DNA of 64,000 nucleotides from Xenopus tropicalis (GCF_000004195.4 NC_030679.2:26091712-26155711); one strand, 5' to 3'. Numbered from the stretch's first letter, positions 12,667 to 24,842 are shown. The notes: generated by a model not told the origin, from the letters alone. Program-made: numbers and translations.

Positions 12667-12737
12667 ATAGTGTAAGCAAGACACAAAGACCACCCCACGG
12701 AATATGGACTGTGTAAAAAATAAAACAGTGGGGAAAA

Positions 12738-13010
12738 TAGGGATGCATCGAATCCAGGATTCGGTTTGGTATTCTGCCTTTTTCGGCAGGATTCGTATTC
12801 GGCGGTGCTGGCTGAACCAAATCCGAATCGTAAAGATCACATGACTTGTCACACATGTCTTGTTAACAGAGAAGTGGAAATTTTTTCACCACAGGCTTCG
12901 CACAGGGCGATATTTAACCCTTCCAAATTTGGTTCAGTATTCAGCTGAATCCCTTACAGTGCATTCGGGGGTTCGGCCGAACCCAAAAAACTGGATTCGG
13001 TGCATCCCTA
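12738..13010. repeat. hAT-like MITE, 'GGATGCATCGAATCC' family
   Basis: Ends are TAGGGATGCATCGAATCC and GGATTCGGTGCATCCCTA. The flanks form a near-perfect 8-bp duplication, GGGGAAAA (12730-12737) against GGGGAAAG (13011-13018), as expected for hAT insertion. Members of the same family lie at 16680-16966 and, tandemly expanded, at 32010-33135. Confidence 0.75.
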
Positions 13011-13393
13011 GGGGAAAGAAAATATAAATACATGCAAGTGCCTAATGTGTAAAGAGTTTCAACTAACTGTCTCTGTCAAAGGTACATATTGGGGCACAGT
13101 CAGATTGCCCAGCAGTTCCTCTGCCCTAACATTAGATAGCTTTGTATACCCTCCCAAACTATTTATACTGTTTGCACTCATCTAACAAGGTAAAGACACA
13201 TGGGGCACTTTGGAGCATCTTGTCTCCAACAGTTTGACTAAATCAATGGCCAGGACAGAAAAAGACAATTGAAGAAGTTCAGAAATATTTCACTTTCTTT
13301 TTAGCAAAAGTTTCTTAAAAATGCACCTCCACCCAAACAAATGTATTTGGCAAAATGAAACAATAATTCAAAAGCTTTAAAAGATACGTGTCA

Positions 13394-13779
13394 TTAAAGA
13401 AACAGTAACACCAAAAAATGAAAGTGTTTGTAAAGTAATTAGAATATAATATACTGTTGCCCTGCACTGGTCACATACGTATCTGTTTGCTTCAGAAAGA
13501 CTACTATAGTTTATATAAACAAACTGCTAGCACGGGTTAAATAGCAGATAACAGATAAGCTCTGCAGAACACCATTATAGTCTACTGAGCTTATCTGCTA
13601 TTTAACCTAAGCCTTTTCTCATTGAATGGCTACCCCCACAGGTACACAGCAGCTTATTTATATAAACTATAGTAGCAATTCTGAAGCAAACACACCAGGT
13701 TCACCAGTACAGGGCAATAGTACATTATATTTGAATTACTTTAAAGCACTTTCATTTGTTGGTATTACTGTTCCTTTAA
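13394..13779. repeat. MITE with TTAA termini (T2-type)
   Basis: Begins TTAAAGAAACAGTAACACC and ends GGTATTACTGTTCCTTTAA, a long inverted repeat bounded by TTAA at 13394-13397 and 13776-13779. An internal second palindrome includes CTATAGTTTATATAAAC and its mirror GTTTATATAAACTATAG-like arm. TTAA targets fit the T2/Kolobok or piggyBac-type MITEs known in Xenopus; which superfamily is not decided here. Confidence 0.8.
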
Positions 13780-14339
13780 TTTGTGGATCAATTTCTGTTT
13801 TCTGGTTCTGACTCTTTAGCAGAAGCCAGACGTCCTGTGAATCAGCTGCTTTCTGCTACATAAAATATGAACAGCCAGGAAGATACTGCTTTCAACAGCC
13901 ATTACATTTACAAATAACATTAAAACCACTGACAGTTTTGAATTAATGCATATTGGCTTGTTGTTTAGAATGATGTTTTCTTTTACTATGCAAAAACAAT
14001 TTTTGGTCTGAGAAGAATTATGGATAGTGGGTTGGGCGGGTAACGTCTGTCCATTGTCTTTCAATGTTTTAATTACTTAACATTTAATTATTTAACATTT
14101 AACAAAGTTCACATCATACAGTTTGTCATAATATAAACAAAGTACAAGTCTATATTCCTCCTCTAACCCCAAAAATAATTAGAAGTCTTAGAAGTCTGAT
14201 CAGTGCGGGATCCTAGGCAAGTGGAGATTATACATTTTTTAAAATGTATAGCTACTCACACACCCACCCTGCCCCATCACCTGAAAAACCATGCCCGTAG
14301 GAAAGACTTGGGACCATATTTATTTTGTTCACAGGTGAT

Positions 14340-14432
14340 GTTGCCCATAGCAACCAATCAGGTCTTTGCTTTTGTTTTCGAACTTGTAGATGACCGTTCA
14401 AATCTATATTCTAATTGGTTGCTATGGGCAAC
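14340..14432. repeat. Small palindromic MITE core
   Basis: Arms GTTGCCCATAGCAACCAAT and ATTGGTTGCTATGGGCAAC are exact inverse complements bounding a ~55-bp loop. The element probably extends somewhat further on both sides. Similar cores lie at 28045-28188 and 42342-42514. Confidence 0.75.
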
Positions 14433-15257
14433 CTCACTGATGATGTTGGCTTACACACTTATAATCAATATTCCCCTTGGTTTTCATGGAAAAGAAGATT
14501 ATCAGATAATTGATCTTCAACAATTCATTGATCATTTAGGATATGACAAGAACATTTTTTAGAAAACAAATAATATTAAAAGTTTAATGGGTACCATTCC
14601 CTGTCAGAACAATGTACTTTAAATAGTAGATAATTACACTTACAAACAGCATTTAGCCAGACAATAGGATAAAGCTCGAAGGATGTTCTCAATAAACGTG
14701 ATAGGATATAGAATATAAAGAGACATTTTAATCTACTATTGGAGAGCAATTCAAAGTTAGCATTGGTTTACTCGAGGACAGCACAAGACATCTCATCAGC
14801 TGACGAGGTCAATGGAGGCCACATAGCAAAGTACACACCAGATATTGGCATCATCAGAAACCATGCTTTCGACATGCAATGTGATCTTAAAAAAAAGGAA
14901 TTATTGTATCTGCATAGCATGAACACATTGGCTCAACGAGATCTTGTTTTTTATAGGACTTAGTTCTCCGGCATATATGTTATATGTTTACATACATGTT
15001 ACAATATTTCTCACAACCTAACAACATCTGAGCCCTATTAATATAACCAGTTAATGTTGTTAAGCAGGGTTTCTTCAAGGGAAAGTATACCCCCTCTCTT
15101 TTTTTTTCTCATTCAGTTGAGCTTTTGTGAACTTCTAAACATTTAATCCACAGATTAAAAGGTTGCCTGTGCTCACTAGGACCAGTTCCAGTTAGGCTCA
15201 CAGTGTGATGCAACCCCTCCCTCCATTGTTCCATTTTCCATTGCTTTTCAGGTATTT

Positions 15258-15411
15258 CAGCGGTTCTCAACCTGTGGGTCGGGACCCTTTTACAGGGGTC
15301 ACCTAAGACCATCGGAAAACACATATTTCCAATAATTTTATGGTTGGGGGTCACCACAACAGGAGGAACTGTATTAGAGGGTCACGGCATTAGGGAGGTT
15401 AAGAACCACTG
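15258..15411 (-). mobile_element. SPIN-like non-autonomous hAT transposon
   Basis: Second copy of the family at 7661. The left end is CAGCGGTTCTCAACCTGTG and the right end GGTTAAGAACCACTG, with the same CCTAAGACCATCGGAAAAC and GGGGGTCACCACAAC blocks. It is 154 bp and has a deletion near the centre relative to the first copy. Flanking octamers (AGGTATTT and CACTATAT) are not a convincing duplication, so the insertion is old or one edge has changed. Confidence 0.8.
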
Positions 15412-16513
15412 CACTATATAAATGATAGAATGGATTTAGAATCAGCTATATTTTCTATTTCAATTCCAACTGTATGTATGCAGAAAGTTACACTTGAAAC
15501 CCCTTCCTAAACAGCATGCAAAACCTATCCCCTCACAGTGGAACAAGTAGCGGGAAGGGTTGCACTAAGATGTGAGCCCTGGGACAAATGGTGGGGACTT
15601 ATTTCAATTTCCAGCTAGCACAAATTATGTTTTCTTGCAATTTGTGAAATCAGGTATATCTGGATAAAAATCATTATTATCTTTAGATAGTGTTTATGCA
15701 CCTTATTTATATAACCCAGCTGAATTAGCTCATGTAAAAAAGAGGGGTATATTTTTCAAAATCAAGGGACAAACATAAAGCTTGCAAGTCAACTTTGCAA
15801 TCTCAAAATTTGTTTTGAATCAACTATATTTCTTATTTTAATTACAATTGTACCATAAAGGTTCACATTAAGGGGGTCATGGAGACTCTCCCTAAACAGC
15901 ATGTGGACCCAATTCTAAGCCTTACCCATAGGTTAAGAGTAACTGCTGTAAAGGCTACCTAGCAGGAAACCAGTGAACACACAGTTTAGGTCTATTGCTG
16001 TCATTGTGGACACACAGATTTGGTTACGTGAAGGAGGGAACCCTAAATAAAAATTTAAACTAGAAACCATGAGCCTTCCTTTAGTTGGGAACCAGTCAAT
16101 ATTGGTTTCTAATTTTGTTTAAAAGGGTAATACCTTTACCTCAGTGCAGTCTACCTGTAGATCTCTGTAGGTCCAATTGGGCTCTATGTTGTGTTTGCAG
16201 TATCTCACTTTACACTCATTCAAAGCTTTCTCTTATTCATTAACACAATTTCCAGTTGGATTTAGCAGTTCCACATGTCTTAATGTCTAACTCTGCAGTT
16301 AAGCCTAGTTGCACATGGGTACTGGAGCCAAATCTTTTATATATAAAATACATATAAAAGGAGCTAATCTAATGCCACAAAGCCTTTTCATCAAACACAG
16401 TTCATCCTGCTGGCCCATTTTCCAAATGACAGTCCCTATTATGTCCTGCTGGAGTGGGGCAGTTGGTCCTGTTCAGGAAGAGACAGGAGCAGCTCTAGGG
16501 CTGATGAGTTTAA

Positions 16514-17513
16514 GGGGCAGATTTACTGAAATGTAAGTTTAGAGTTTAATACATAAAAACCCACCCATGTTTTATTCATTCCTATGGGATTTTTAGAAGC
16601 AAATTTTTAAATGGTGAACTCTAATATTCACAAATATGCATCTACAAATCCCATAGCAATGAACACAATGTGTTCTTATTGGGGATGCACCGAACCCAGG
16701 ATTCAGTTCGGTATTCGACCAGGATGCGCCCTTTATCAGGAGGGTTCAGATTCGGCTGAATCCACTTTCCTGACTGAACCGAATGCTAATTTGCATATGC
16801 TAATTAGGAAAGGGAACAGTTAAATGTTGCCGTGTAAACACGAAAACTTTTTGCCGCACACAACATTTAACCCTTCCGTATCCTAATTAGTATATGCTAA
16901 TTAGGATTTGGTTCGGTATTAGGCCGAATCCCTTACGATAGATTCAGGGGGTTCGGTGCATCCCTAGCTTTTATTTATTAAAGAAGAATGTAAGTCAAAA
17001 TGTAAAAAGCATACTGCCCAATAGTCCTCCTATTGTTTAGTAAAAACGCCACACTTTTGGCTCACCTAATCAAATATTTACTCAGTCACACTTACTCACA
17101 TTTTCTAGAACAGGCAGCCATCTCTAAAAAGGTATTCTCCCTCCCTTTCCCTCCTTGCTTCATACTGCACATGTGTTTCATTCCCCCCCCTCCCCTCTGC
17201 CAGATCCGCTTCTGATTGGCTGGTGGGCATGTGTAGCTCAGAACAGGAGACAGGATCAAGTTACACACATGCTCAGAGAATAGGAAGGCTGCCACTGGCA
17301 CCTACAGGAAGGGGAGAGAGATTTCAGTGATGTCACTGTAGGCTTCACACTGCTGTAGGCTGCCAGCACCATATCTCAGAGAAGCAAGCAGGGATCTGGG
17401 AATTTAGATATGCAGTAAGTACTTAAAAAGAATGCCTTTAGACTTACTTTTAAGTTATATTAACCTTTACTTGACCTTTAAGCTCTGAACTCACATTTTG
17501 ATAAATCTGCCCC
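16514..17513. repeat. Composite MITE with TAA duplication, holding nested elements
   Basis: Outer ends GGGGCAGATTTACTGAAATG and CATTTTGATAAATCTGCCCC are inverted repeats with TAA on both outside edges (16511-16513 and 17514-17516), typical of a PIF/Harbinger-like insertion. At 1 kb it is long for a MITE because other repeats are nested inside: the hAT-like element at 16680-16966 and probably a TTAA-type element ending at the TTACTTGACCTTTAA near 17480. Confidence 0.7.
16680..16966. repeat. hAT-like MITE nested in the 16.5-kb composite
   Basis: Ends TGGGGATGCACCGAACCC and GGGTTCGGTGCATCCCTA. Flanking octamers GTTCTTAT and GCTTTTAT agree at six of eight positions, consistent with a decayed 8-bp duplication. 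Same family as 12738-13010. Confidence 0.7.
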
Positions 17514-17929
17514 TAAATGTCAGGAGGATGGCATGCCTCAATTATTTGTGAATATATTGCAAGTCTCCACTTTGTTATTTTACTGTTCTAAACTGCTGTA
17601 TTATTTGCTGGTACTATACAAATAAATGATGTTGAAAACATTTATAGAGCTGCAGGTATGTAGTAATGGTGGGGTAAACTTTGCTGCAGAGGGGGGCTGA
17701 TAATGGGTGCCTTGGGGTTTTTGGAGTTAATACCCTGGCAAGAAGAAGAATAACAAGGACAGCTTTGGGATTTGGTTCTTGCAGCATTTTTGACACATTA
17801 AAATAGAAGCACTCTCACTATTGCCTTGAAAGGAAAACAATCCTATCAATTAAATATAGCCAACTGCCCTAAAGTCACAACAAGAATTGCTAAACTGCAC
17901 CTAATCACATGGTTTCAAGAGAATTGTAG

Positions 17930-18080
17930 ATTGTAAGCTCTTTTGGGCAGGTCTCGCTTCACCTCTTGTATCGGTTATTGATTGCTTTATATGTTATTCT
18001 GTATGTCCAATGTATGTAACCCACTTATTGCGGGATATGTTGGCGCTTTATAAATAAATGTTAATAATAATAATAATAAA
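17930..18080 (+). repeat. L2-like LINE 3' tail with AAT microsatellite
   Basis: Carries AGATTGTAAGCTCTTTTGGG and, at the end, TTGGCGCTTTATAAATAAAT followed by an AAT run at about 18061-18080. This is the familiar vertebrate L2-clade tail pattern. Confidence 0.6.
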
Positions 18081-19503
18081 GAGTCAGCAATATATCTTTG
18101 GTGCAAAGGCATGGTTAGAAGTGCCTATAACAAAGGAGAAAGACCTTTACGATATTATGGAATATAATGAGGATGGGTCAAGCTGAGAGAGCAAAGCCAA
18201 GACTACTTGGAGGTTTTCAGTGTGCCAACCAAGGGAAGGGCTTCTTTTTCTTTACTCCATGATTGAGAAAACATGAAACTTAAACTATAATTAAGCTAAA
18301 GAAAGTTTTTTTTATAAAAAAAAAATATATAATCTCATAGTTACATAGTTACATAGGGTTGAAAAAAGACCATTGTCCATCAAGTTCAACCCATCCGAGT
18401 AAACCCAGCACACAACCTATACTAACCAATCTATACACTCACATACATAAACTATATATACAACCACTAATACTAACTGTAGATATTAGTATCACAATAG
18501 CCTTGGATATTCTGCTTGTTCAAAAACTCATCCAGGCCCCTCTTATAGGCATTAACAGAGTCTGCCATTACCACATCACTAGGAAGGGCATTCCACAGCC
18601 TCACTGCCCTCACCGTGAAAAACCACCTACGCTGCTTCAAATGGAAGCTCTGTTCCTCTAATCTATAGGGGTGACCTCTGGTGCGCTGATTGTTTTTATG
18701 GGAAAAAAGAACATCCACCATCTGCCTATAATCCCCTCTAATGTACTTGTACAGAGTAATCATGTCCCCTCGCAAGCGCCTCTTTTCCAGAGAAAACAAC
18801 CCCAACCTCGACAGTCTAACCTCACAGCTTAACTCTTCCATGCCCTTAACCAGTTTAGTTGCAGTCTCTGCACTCTCTCCAGCTCACTAATATCCTTCTT
18901 AAGGACTGGAGCCCAAAACTGCACTGCATACTCAAGGTGAGGCCTTACCAGGGACCTATAAAGGGGCAAAATTATGTTCTCATCCCTTGAGTCAATGCCC
19001 TTTTTTATACAAGACAGCACTTTATTTGCTGTAGTAGCCACAGAATGACACTGCCTGGAATTAGACAACTTGTGATCTACAAAAACCCCTAGATCCTTCT
19101 CCATTAAGGAAACCCTCAACACACTACCATTCAGTAGATATTTTGCGTTTATATTATTCCTACCAAAATGCATAACTTTGCACTTGTCAACATTGAACCT
19201 CATTTTCCAGTTTGCTGCCCAGTTTTCCAATTTTGTCAAATCGCTCTGCAAAGCGGCAGCATTCTGCATGGAACTTATAGTTTTGCACAATTTAGTGTCA
19301 TCAGCAAAAATAGAAACAGTACTGTCTATGCCCACCTCCAGGTCATTAATAAACAAGTTAAAAAAGCAAAGGACCAAGGACTGACCCCTGCGGTACTCCA
19401 CTAACCACACTGGCCCAATTAGAAAATGTTCCATTTACCACCACTCTTTGTACTCTATCCTTCAGCCAGTTCTCTATCCAATTACAAATATTATGTTCTA
19501 GGC

Positions 19504-20429
19504 CAGTGCTGTCCAACTTCTGTTGTACCGAGGGCCGGAATTTTTCCGATCTACGTGGTGGAGGGCCGATAATGGAAGCCAGTTTTGACCACTCCCCTTT
19601 TTGAAACTGCACCCACTTGAAACCACACCCATGTTATCACATGACCATACCCATATTAATGGTTGTAGTACAGCAAAAACCTGCCATACTCTGCCTGCCC
19701 TACCCTGCCTGTGTGCCATACTCTGCCTGCCCTACCCTGCCTGTGTGCCATACTCTGCCTGCCCTACCCTGCCTGTGTGTGCCATACTCTGCCTTCCCTA
19801 CCCTGCCTGCATGTGCCATATTTTCACTGTGCCATTTCACAGCCATTCTTGGCTGGTTTGTGCCAAACTTGGCCTGTGTGTGCCCTACTCTGCTTGCCCT
19901 ACTCTGCTTGTGTGTGCCATACTCTCCCTTCCCTACCCTGCCTGTGTGTGTCATACTCTGCTTGCCCTATGCTGCCTGTGTGTATGGCACACACAGGCAA
20001 CCTACATTGACACAATGCTGGCACTGCTCCTACAGTCTGCACAATAACTATATATTAAAAAACTTTTTAATTGCAGTACCACCTCAGTATATGTTCTTTT
20101 TGTAGTATGCAGGGATTATTTGTGGGTTTCTACTGCTCCTGAGGTGTGAACAGGGGAACAATGGGGGTGATTACAGCCTGAGCCTGAGGTGTGAACACTG
20201 CAGGGGGTGAACAATGCAGAGATTAAAAGGTGTGAACAGTACAGGGGATTACATTTTTAAACAATACAGGGGGATTACAGCCTGAATCTGAGGTGAGAAC
20301 CATGCAGGGGGGCAGTTAATCACAGTACTGATACCATTTAAAGCTTACACAAGAGTAAGCCATCAAAGCAGCCAGACAGGTGGGGGGCCACACAGAGGGG
20401 GGCCGCGGGCCACCAGTTGGACAGCACTG
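19504..20429 (+). mobile_element. Non-autonomous hAT element inserted in the CR1 copy
   Basis: Terminal inverted repeats CAGTGCTGTCCAAC and GTTGGACAGCACTG, bounded by a perfect 8-bp duplication TTCTAGGC (19496-19503 and 20430-20437). The interior is made of two minisatellite-like blocks: ~36-bp units with CTGCCCTACCCTGCCTGTGT (19680-19990) and units with CCTGAGGTGTGAACA (20130-20310). No transposase is encoded. Its sister copy, inverted, is at 48288-49704. Confidence 0.92.
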
Positions 20430-20861
20430 TTCTAGGCCAATATTCCTCAATTTGATCATTAACCTTCTGTGAGGTACTGTATCAAACGCTTTAGCAAAAT
20501 CTAAGTAGATGACATCAACTGCCATTCCAGCATCAAGGTTCCTGCTCACCTCCTCATAAAAGGCGACTAAATTAGTCTGGCAAGATCTGTTACGCATAAA
20601 ACCATGCTGGCACAAACTAATAGTATTGTGAACTGCAATGTATTCAACTATCCTATCCCTTATTACCCCTTCCAGAAGCTTTCCTACTACTGATGTCAGA
20701 CTAACAGGCCTATAGTTTTCAGGCTGAGAACGAGATCCCTTTTTAAATAATGGCACCACATTAGCAATCCGCCAGTCTCTCGGCACCATGCCAAACCTCA
20801 ACGAATCCTGAAAAATTATGTGAAGAGGCTTGGCAATCACAGCGCTCAGCTCATTTAATAC

Positions 20862-20976
20862 CCTCTAATCTATAGGGGTGACCTCTGGTGCGCTGATTGT
20901 TTTTATGGGAAAAAAGAACATCCACCATCTGCCTATAATCCCCTCTAATGTACTTGTACAGAGTAATCATGTCCCC
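20862..20976 (-). repeat. 115-bp duplicate of CR1 3' sequence inside the RT region
   Basis: Matches 18655-18769 base for base by eye at a constant offset of 2207. It replaces the codons that normally join the KGPGPDGI and VLNELSAVIAKPL segments of the retroposon, so the frame is destroyed at this point. Confidence 0.9.
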
Positions 20977-22616
20977 GAATCCCATCCGGTCCTGGACCTT
21001 TGTTTACCTCTCTTTTGAATTTCCTCCTGAGTGACCCACGTGTCAGTAGCTAAATTACTAGCACTGGGCATATTACAAGGGAAGCCTTCATTATCTGGCT
21101 CCTCAGATGTATAGACAGATGAAAAATAAGAGTTCAAAATTTCTGCTTTTTCCCCGTTCTCATCAACCAACTTACCCCCCCGTGATAATAAAGTTCCCAC
21201 CCCTTCTTGCTTCATTTTTTTACTATTCACATAATTAAAAAATAATTTTGGATTCTTTTTACTCCTAGCAGCCATCTCTATTTTAGCTTGCCTGATAGCT
21301 TTTTTGCATGCTTTATTTGCTTCCTTGTACCTGATGAAAGTTTCCGCTGTCCCAGCTAACTTGAATGCTTTAAAAGCACGTTTTTTCTTACCAACCTCTA
21401 CCCTAACTCTTTTATTCAGCCATAAAGGTTTTGCTTTGCGATGCCTCTCCTTGCTTACAAGGGGAATATACTGTTGTGTATACTTGCAAAGCAATGTTTT
21501 AAAACCCCATGAAAAGCCTTTCCCAGTTGACACATTGCAGAGATGCCCTTAAACTGGCAAAGTCTGCACGTCTAAAATTGAGCGTTTTAGTTACTCCCTT
21601 ATAGAGCTGTCTCTGTAGCATTATCTCAAAGGAGACCATGTTGTGATCACTGTTCCCCAAATGCTCACCCACACAAATGTTAGAGATAAGTTCAGTATTA
21701 TTAGATATTACCAGGTCCAAAATAGAATCATTCCGAGTAGGATCTCTGCTAATTGTAATATTTTTTTAAAAAGTTGCATAATGGAATTCTAAAAATACAC
21801 ACACATATTTATTTATTGAGTCAGGTGACACTATTCAGTGTATGAGCCGACAAAATCCCAAACTGCTCATAGGTTAACTTAGTATAAAAGCACTAAAATA
21901 ATAAGCAATCTCTTTTAAATATTTAGACGTGAATGGGTTCCACTAGACCAGGTGAATGCTGGAGAAATGACAAATCGCAACATTTTACTATGACTTTCAT
22001 GCTGCATATACATTTTTACAATTTGTACTTTATTATTCGGAGAGCCTCAAGCATGATTTTTCCAACCATAAACTGTGTTAATGGGACTAAGACTGAGTAG
22101 GCTGCTGTTACCGTTTTAAAGGAACCTGTAATGGAATGTTTCTTTTGTACCTCTAATGCTATAGTAAATATAGAGTTAGCGCTGTTAAGTGAAAATCATT
22201 GCAAATATTTTATTTAGAAAGAATATTTTTCCGGCACAGAATCCAGGAGGTGTTACTAGGAATTACTGGGCCTCATAGCTAAATAACTTTATAGGGGCCC
22301 CTGAAATTTCAGAGTTCTGCACACGTGTAGATGCTTGACCAGTTCTCATGTTTTACTTAATAAAAAATTCTACAGTGAATTTTATTTCTCTGTGATATTT
22401 TTTAAGCACTGTCATTAAAAAAAGAACATTTATTTTATGTTCAAATTTGCTGTTTGTATATGTTTGATCCGCACACTTTTATATACTATAGAGACTTTGC
22501 AGCAATTTTAGCTTTAAATATTTTGGGGTAAGTGCAGAGCAGCTTTGCACACTACGAAGGAGTGATTTTGGCCCATTTGTACACGTAGACTTGCTCCAGG
22601 TTGTTCAGGTTAGTTG

Positions 22617-22910
22617 TATCACAGAATTTTTAATTGAATTATTATTAGTTCTGTGACTGAGCCACTGTAGTAAATTCACCTTTCCGTACTTTGACCTAGG
22701 GGCTAGATTTATTAAAATGTGAGTTTAGTGCTTAATACATGTTCATTCCTATGGGATTTTTATTTATCAAAAGGTGACCTCTTTCACCTCTAAAGTCATA
22801 TTTTGATAAATCTAGCCCCTAGGTCAAAGTACAGAAAGGTGAATTTACTACAGTGGCTCAGTCACAGGCCTATTATTAATTCCATTTATAAAGAATAAAA
22901 TATTCTGTGA
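22617..22910. repeat. Long palindrome centred near 22760
   Basis: The left arm (CTGTGACTGAGCCACTGTAG from about 22651, then AAATTCACCTTT and TTTGACCTAGGGGCTAGATT) is mirrored on the right (AATCTAGCCCCTAGGTCAAA, AAAGGTGAATTT, then CTACAGTGGCTCAGTCACAG to about 22868). The inner part resembles the GGGGC[AT]AGATTTAT MITE. The match continues weakly to both outer limits. Confidence 0.85.
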
Positions 22911-23099
22911 CACTATTTGAAAACTGAGATGCACAGGCATCGGCTAACTACTAGATTTGATAAATCTACCCCCTAGTGTTTGGGAACATTCTCCTCCTAA
23001 AGATCACCTTTTGTCAAAGCTTCAATTTTTTTTTAATGTTAACAGGTTCTCTTGCATTATTTTTCTGTTTTCATAATCAGTTCCTAGTTCTATTGTAAA

Positions 23100-23185
23100 A
23101 AGATGCCGAGCCCCCACTGATGAGAAGCACCCCCATGGCATGATGCTACCATCACCTTGCGTCACTGTAGGCATCGGACAACCAT
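23100..23185 (-). pseudogene. Tc1/mariner-like transposase fragment
   Basis: The minus-strand translation of this stretch gives GDGSIMPWGCFSSVG, the signature around the middle of Tc1-family transposase catalytic domains. Only this short piece is recognisable, so it is a relic. Confidence 0.6.
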
Positions 23186-23199
23186 TTCAGACCTGCATA

Positions 23200-24065
23200 A
23201 CACTGGAAGCCATGTCAGGGGTGCTGGACATTTAGAATCAGAACACTGGATACTGAAGGGGTTATCTGTCTCTGAATCCACAAGTGCCGCATATAATATA
23301 ATCTGATTTGGCACTTTGGTGCAAAGACCAAGCAAATTAATTTGTGAATTTTCATTTTTTTTTTTCTTTCAATTTAATTCAAATTCAAAACTCAAAACTT
23401 GACTAAACTCGAATGTTTGCTTATTTATTGAAAAACTCAGTTCAATGGATCTACAAACCAAGATCGACAGATCTACACACTCTCAAAGAAAATCGAGAAA
23501 TTCTAAAACAAAAAAACTTTGCCTAGGACTACTTCCAATGATTACATGAACTCACAAGTTTTTAGATGCTAAAGTTTTACATTCAAGTTTTTTGAATATT
23601 TTGCGCTGCATAAATATTGAACATTCCAGTTTTGGAAACCAAAGTTCAAATTTGGGAGTTTTTGCACACAGGAAAAAAAATATCAAATCACAGAAAAAAT
23701 GCAAATTCTAATTTGATAAATCACCCCCCCAAGGTATCTGCTGTTGTCCTTGAACACAGAGCTTTGAAGTGCCCCCACCCTACCTTCCTTCCTGGGTCTT
23801 CTGCCTGCCTACAACCAGGTAAACCTTGTACACAAACATGTCCCTTTTTATTTTACTATAGGAATTTGAGGACTAATCTCACTCAATTTATTTTCTATTG
23901 CTTTGATAATTTTATTTGGATTCTCAGTGATTTTATTGTATTCCATATTGTTTTCTATTAAATGTTTTTGTCTGTAAAAGTTTTGTATGCAGCATTTTTT
24001 TTACACATAAACTTCTGTGCGTTAATTATGCATCGGCCTTTCCAAATCAATTGTATTTTCAAATA
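23200..24065. other. No recognised feature
   Basis: AT-rich sequence. Nothing beyond weak MITE-like remnants (ATTTGATAAATCACCCCCCC near 23712) is visible. Confidence 0.3.
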
Positions 24066-24842
24066 TACAGGTATAGGACCCATTATCCAGAATGCTTGGG
24101 ACCTGGGGTTTTCCGGATAAGGGATCTTTCTGTAATTTGGATCTTCATAACTTGTCTACTGAAAAATCATTTCAATATTGAATGAACCCAATAGGCTTGT
24201 TTTGCCTCCAATAAGGGGTAATTATATCTTAGTTGGGATCAAGTACAGGTACTGTTTTATTATTACAGAGAAAAGGGAATCATCTAACCATTAAATAAAC
24301 CCAATAGGGCTGTTCTGCCCCCAATAAGGATTAATTATATCTTAGTTGGGATCAAGTACAGGTACTGTTTTATTATTACAGAGAAAAAGGGAATCATTTA
24401 ACCATTAAATAAACCCAATAGGGCTGTTCTGCCCCAATAAGGGGTAATTATATCTTAGTTGGGATCAAGTACAAGGTACTGTTTTATTATTACAGAGAAA
24501 AGGGAATCATTTAACCATTAAATAAACCCAATAGGGCTGTTCTGCCCCCAATAAGGGGTAATTATATCTTAGTTGGGATCAAGTACAGGTACTGTTTTAT
24601 TATTACAGAGAAAAGGGAATCATTTAACCATTAAATAAACCCAATAGGGCTGTTCTGCCTCCAATAAGGATTAATTATATCTTAGTTGGGATCAAGTACA
24701 GGTTTTATTATTACAGAGAAAAAGGAAATCAATTTTAAAAATTAGAATTATTTGACTATAATGGAGTCTATGGGAGATGGCCTTTCCGTAATTCGGAACT
24801 TTCTGGATAACGGGTTTCCGGATAACGGATCCCATACCTGTA
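24066..24842 (+). repeat. Complete family P MITE with five-unit internal array
   Basis: Ends TACAGGTATAGGACC and GGATCCCATACCTGTA are near-perfect inverted repeats, continuing inward as TTTTCCGGATAAGGGATC and its mirror. TTAGTTGGGATCAAGTACA occurs five times (near 24220, 24342, 24455, 24568 and 24682). The first and last units use CCTCCAATAAGG; inner ones mostly use CCCCCAATAAGG. The unexpanded form is at 26261-26592. Confidence 0.92.

Larger units (their letters stand above)
18336..21756 (-). mobile_element. 5'-truncated CR1-clade non-LTR retroposon, decayed
   Basis: Reading the minus strand from 21756: an endonuclease C-terminal piece with SDHNMVSFE (to 21499), a linker domain (21533-20976), reverse transcriptase with YRPVSLTS and YLDFAKAFDTVPH (20840-20438), then GVPQGSVLGP and FADD (about 19495-18900), and a C-terminal tail with LRGDMITLYKYIRG and VRLWNALPSDVV (18841-18473). 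The 3' end has 8-bp repeats, (GTTACATA)n when read on plus, a CR1-clade habit. The open frame is broken by shifts, by a hAT insertion (19504-20429) and by a 115-bp internal duplication (20862-20976). It is not functional. Confidence 0.9.

Noticed and set aside
19601..20105. Cys/Pro-rich open frames of up to 162 codons
   Set aside because: They translate the minisatellite inside the hAT element, and several frames are open at once, as expected for a repeat whose unit avoids stops.
22501..22620. Possible further Tc1-like sequence next to the fragment at 23100
   Set aside because: The resemblance (TGATTTTGGCCCATTTGTAC) is too weak to translate into a transposase motif.
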